Source of the DNA: an uncultured Lachnospiraceae bacterium
GTDB taxonomy: Bacteria > Bacillota > Clostridia > Lachnospirales > Lachnospiraceae
Assembly (NCBI GenBank): GCA_947174725.1
Contig: CAMWKA010000135.1
Span: 1 to 5,833 of the forward strand
DNA length: 5,833 bases
Reading direction: 5' to 3'
The notes under the pieces are model-generated. The model saw only the letters and a program-made list of their open reading frames with translations. It was not told the DNA's origin and made no database searches. Within the stretch, counting starts at the first letter, position 1; the number at the start of each line of letters is the position of its first letter. The translations under genes were made by a program, and so were the position numbers. This document shows positions 5,594-5,833 of this stretch, piece after piece.

Positions 5594-5621
5594 ATTATAC
5601 TCGTAAAAAAATGGATGTAAA
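5594..5621 (-). promoter_or_regulatory. Probable sigma-A type promoter of murC
   Basis: On the minus strand TTTACA (5621-5616, one mismatch from TTGACA) is followed by a 16-base spacer containing seven T residues, then a perfect TATAAT (5599-5594). TTGACT at 5626-5621 overlaps and is a better hexamer, but its spacer would be 21 bases, which is too long. This would give a leader of a little over 100 bases before murC. Confidence 0.6.
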
Positions 5622-5699
5622 GTCAATCCGTTCAAAACATAATGGAGAGATAAAGATAAAAGTGACAATTTTTTCGCGCTTAATTTGTGTTTATTAGAC

Positions 5700-5752
5700 A
5701 ATTTGTATAGGCGTGGATAGTTTGGACAAACTTACAATACAGGATACAAATT
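5700..5752. repeat. Two nearly concentric dyads in the divergent intergenic region
   Basis: Outer arms AATTTGTAT (5700-5708) and ATACAAATT (5744-5752) are perfect inverted repeats. Inside lies AGTTTG-GA-CAAACT (5719-5732), a 6-bp-arm palindrome. The two symmetry axes are within half a base of each other (about 5726 and 5725.5). The layout suits a dimeric regulator's operator upstream of the plus-strand gene starting at 5830, but no regulator is identifiable. Confidence 0.4.
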
Positions 5753-5787
5753 TGGCAATATTCACAAAAAACGGACGACAGTTTATG

Positions 5788-5816
5788 GCAAAATATTGCA
5801 AAATAAGCGTAAAATA
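5788..5816 (+). repeat. Three helically phased A-tract 8-mers before the plus-strand gene
   Basis: GCAAAATA (5788-5795), GCAAAATA (5798-5805) and GTAAAATA (5809-5816) repeat at 10- and 11-base steps, placing AAAA tracts on one face of the helix. A further A6 tract lies at 5766-5771. The last copy touches the ribosome binding site of the gene at 5830. They could reflect DNA curvature, repeated protein sites, or simply A-rich composition. Confidence 0.4.
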
Positions 5817-5829
5817 GGGGGATAAAATT

Positions 5830-5833
5830 ATGT
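5830..5833 (+). CDS. Start of an unidentified plus-strand gene, truncated at the right edge
   Basis: ATG at 5830 is preceded by AGGGGG (5816-5821) with eight bases between the G-run and the ATG, a good Gram-positive ribosome binding site. Only the start codon and one more base are in the window, so no product can be proposed. The gene would be transcribed divergently from murC. I could not call a convincing promoter for it. Confidence 0.6.

Noticed and set aside
5695..5723. TAGACA plus 17 bases plus TAGTTT as a promoter for the plus-strand gene
   Set aside because: The -10 match is poor. TGGACA with TACAAA (5723-5750) is only slightly better, so no promoter is called.
5785..5817. Ten-codon leader ORF (MAKYCKISVK) ending at the ribosome binding site of the gene at 5830
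   Set aside because: No ribosome binding site before its ATG, and the sequence is explained by the A-rich repeats. A coincidence is more likely than a leader peptide.

Overview
The window looks like a chromosomal core-gene segment from a low-to-moderate GC Gram-positive anaerobe of the Clostridia, most likely the Lachnospiraceae. The support is indirect. The PRPP synthase is the long (395-residue) form, a two-domain DnaD protein is paired with a zinc-finger DnaC/DnaI-type loader, a QueT transporter sits under a preQ1-I riboswitch, and the Shine-Dalgarno sites are of AAGGAG type. Nothing identifies a species, and I see no phage, IS, CRISPR, tRNA or rRNA gene.

Layout, right to left, because every complete gene is on the minus strand. 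At the far right only the start codon of a plus-strand gene (5830) is visible, with a good ribosome binding site. A 349-base divergent intergenic region (5481-5829) holds a murC promoter and several dyads. Then murC (5480-4101), which makes UDP-MurNAc-L-Ala. A 320-base gap (3781-4100) carries six DnaA-box-like 9-mers in three groups, an inverted repeat, and a strong extended -10 promoter. That promoter drives dnaD (3780-2692), then dnaC (2671-1694, 20-base gap) and prs (1635-448, 58-base gap). A 102-base, strongly self-complementary element (346-447) separates the prs stop codon from a preQ1-I riboswitch (302-343). The riboswitch covers the ribosome binding site of queT, which runs off the left edge.

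How the genes fit together: dnaD and dnaC encode a DnaA-dependent helicase-loading pair, and prs supplies PRPP for nucleotide synthesis, so the operon links replication initiation to precursor supply. DnaA-box-like sites upstream of the dnaD promoter suggest that DnaA may regulate this operon, or that the gap titrates DnaA. murC (cell wall) appears to have its own promoter. queT (uptake of a queuosine precursor) is probably controlled at translation by preQ1, and no convincing promoter of its own is visible.

The two observations I rate highest are the DnaA-box cluster before dnaD-dnaC and the 102-base folded element between prs and queT. In that element both stem imperfections would be G-U pairs if it were read from the plus strand. 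No complete protein-coding system that looks new is visible here.
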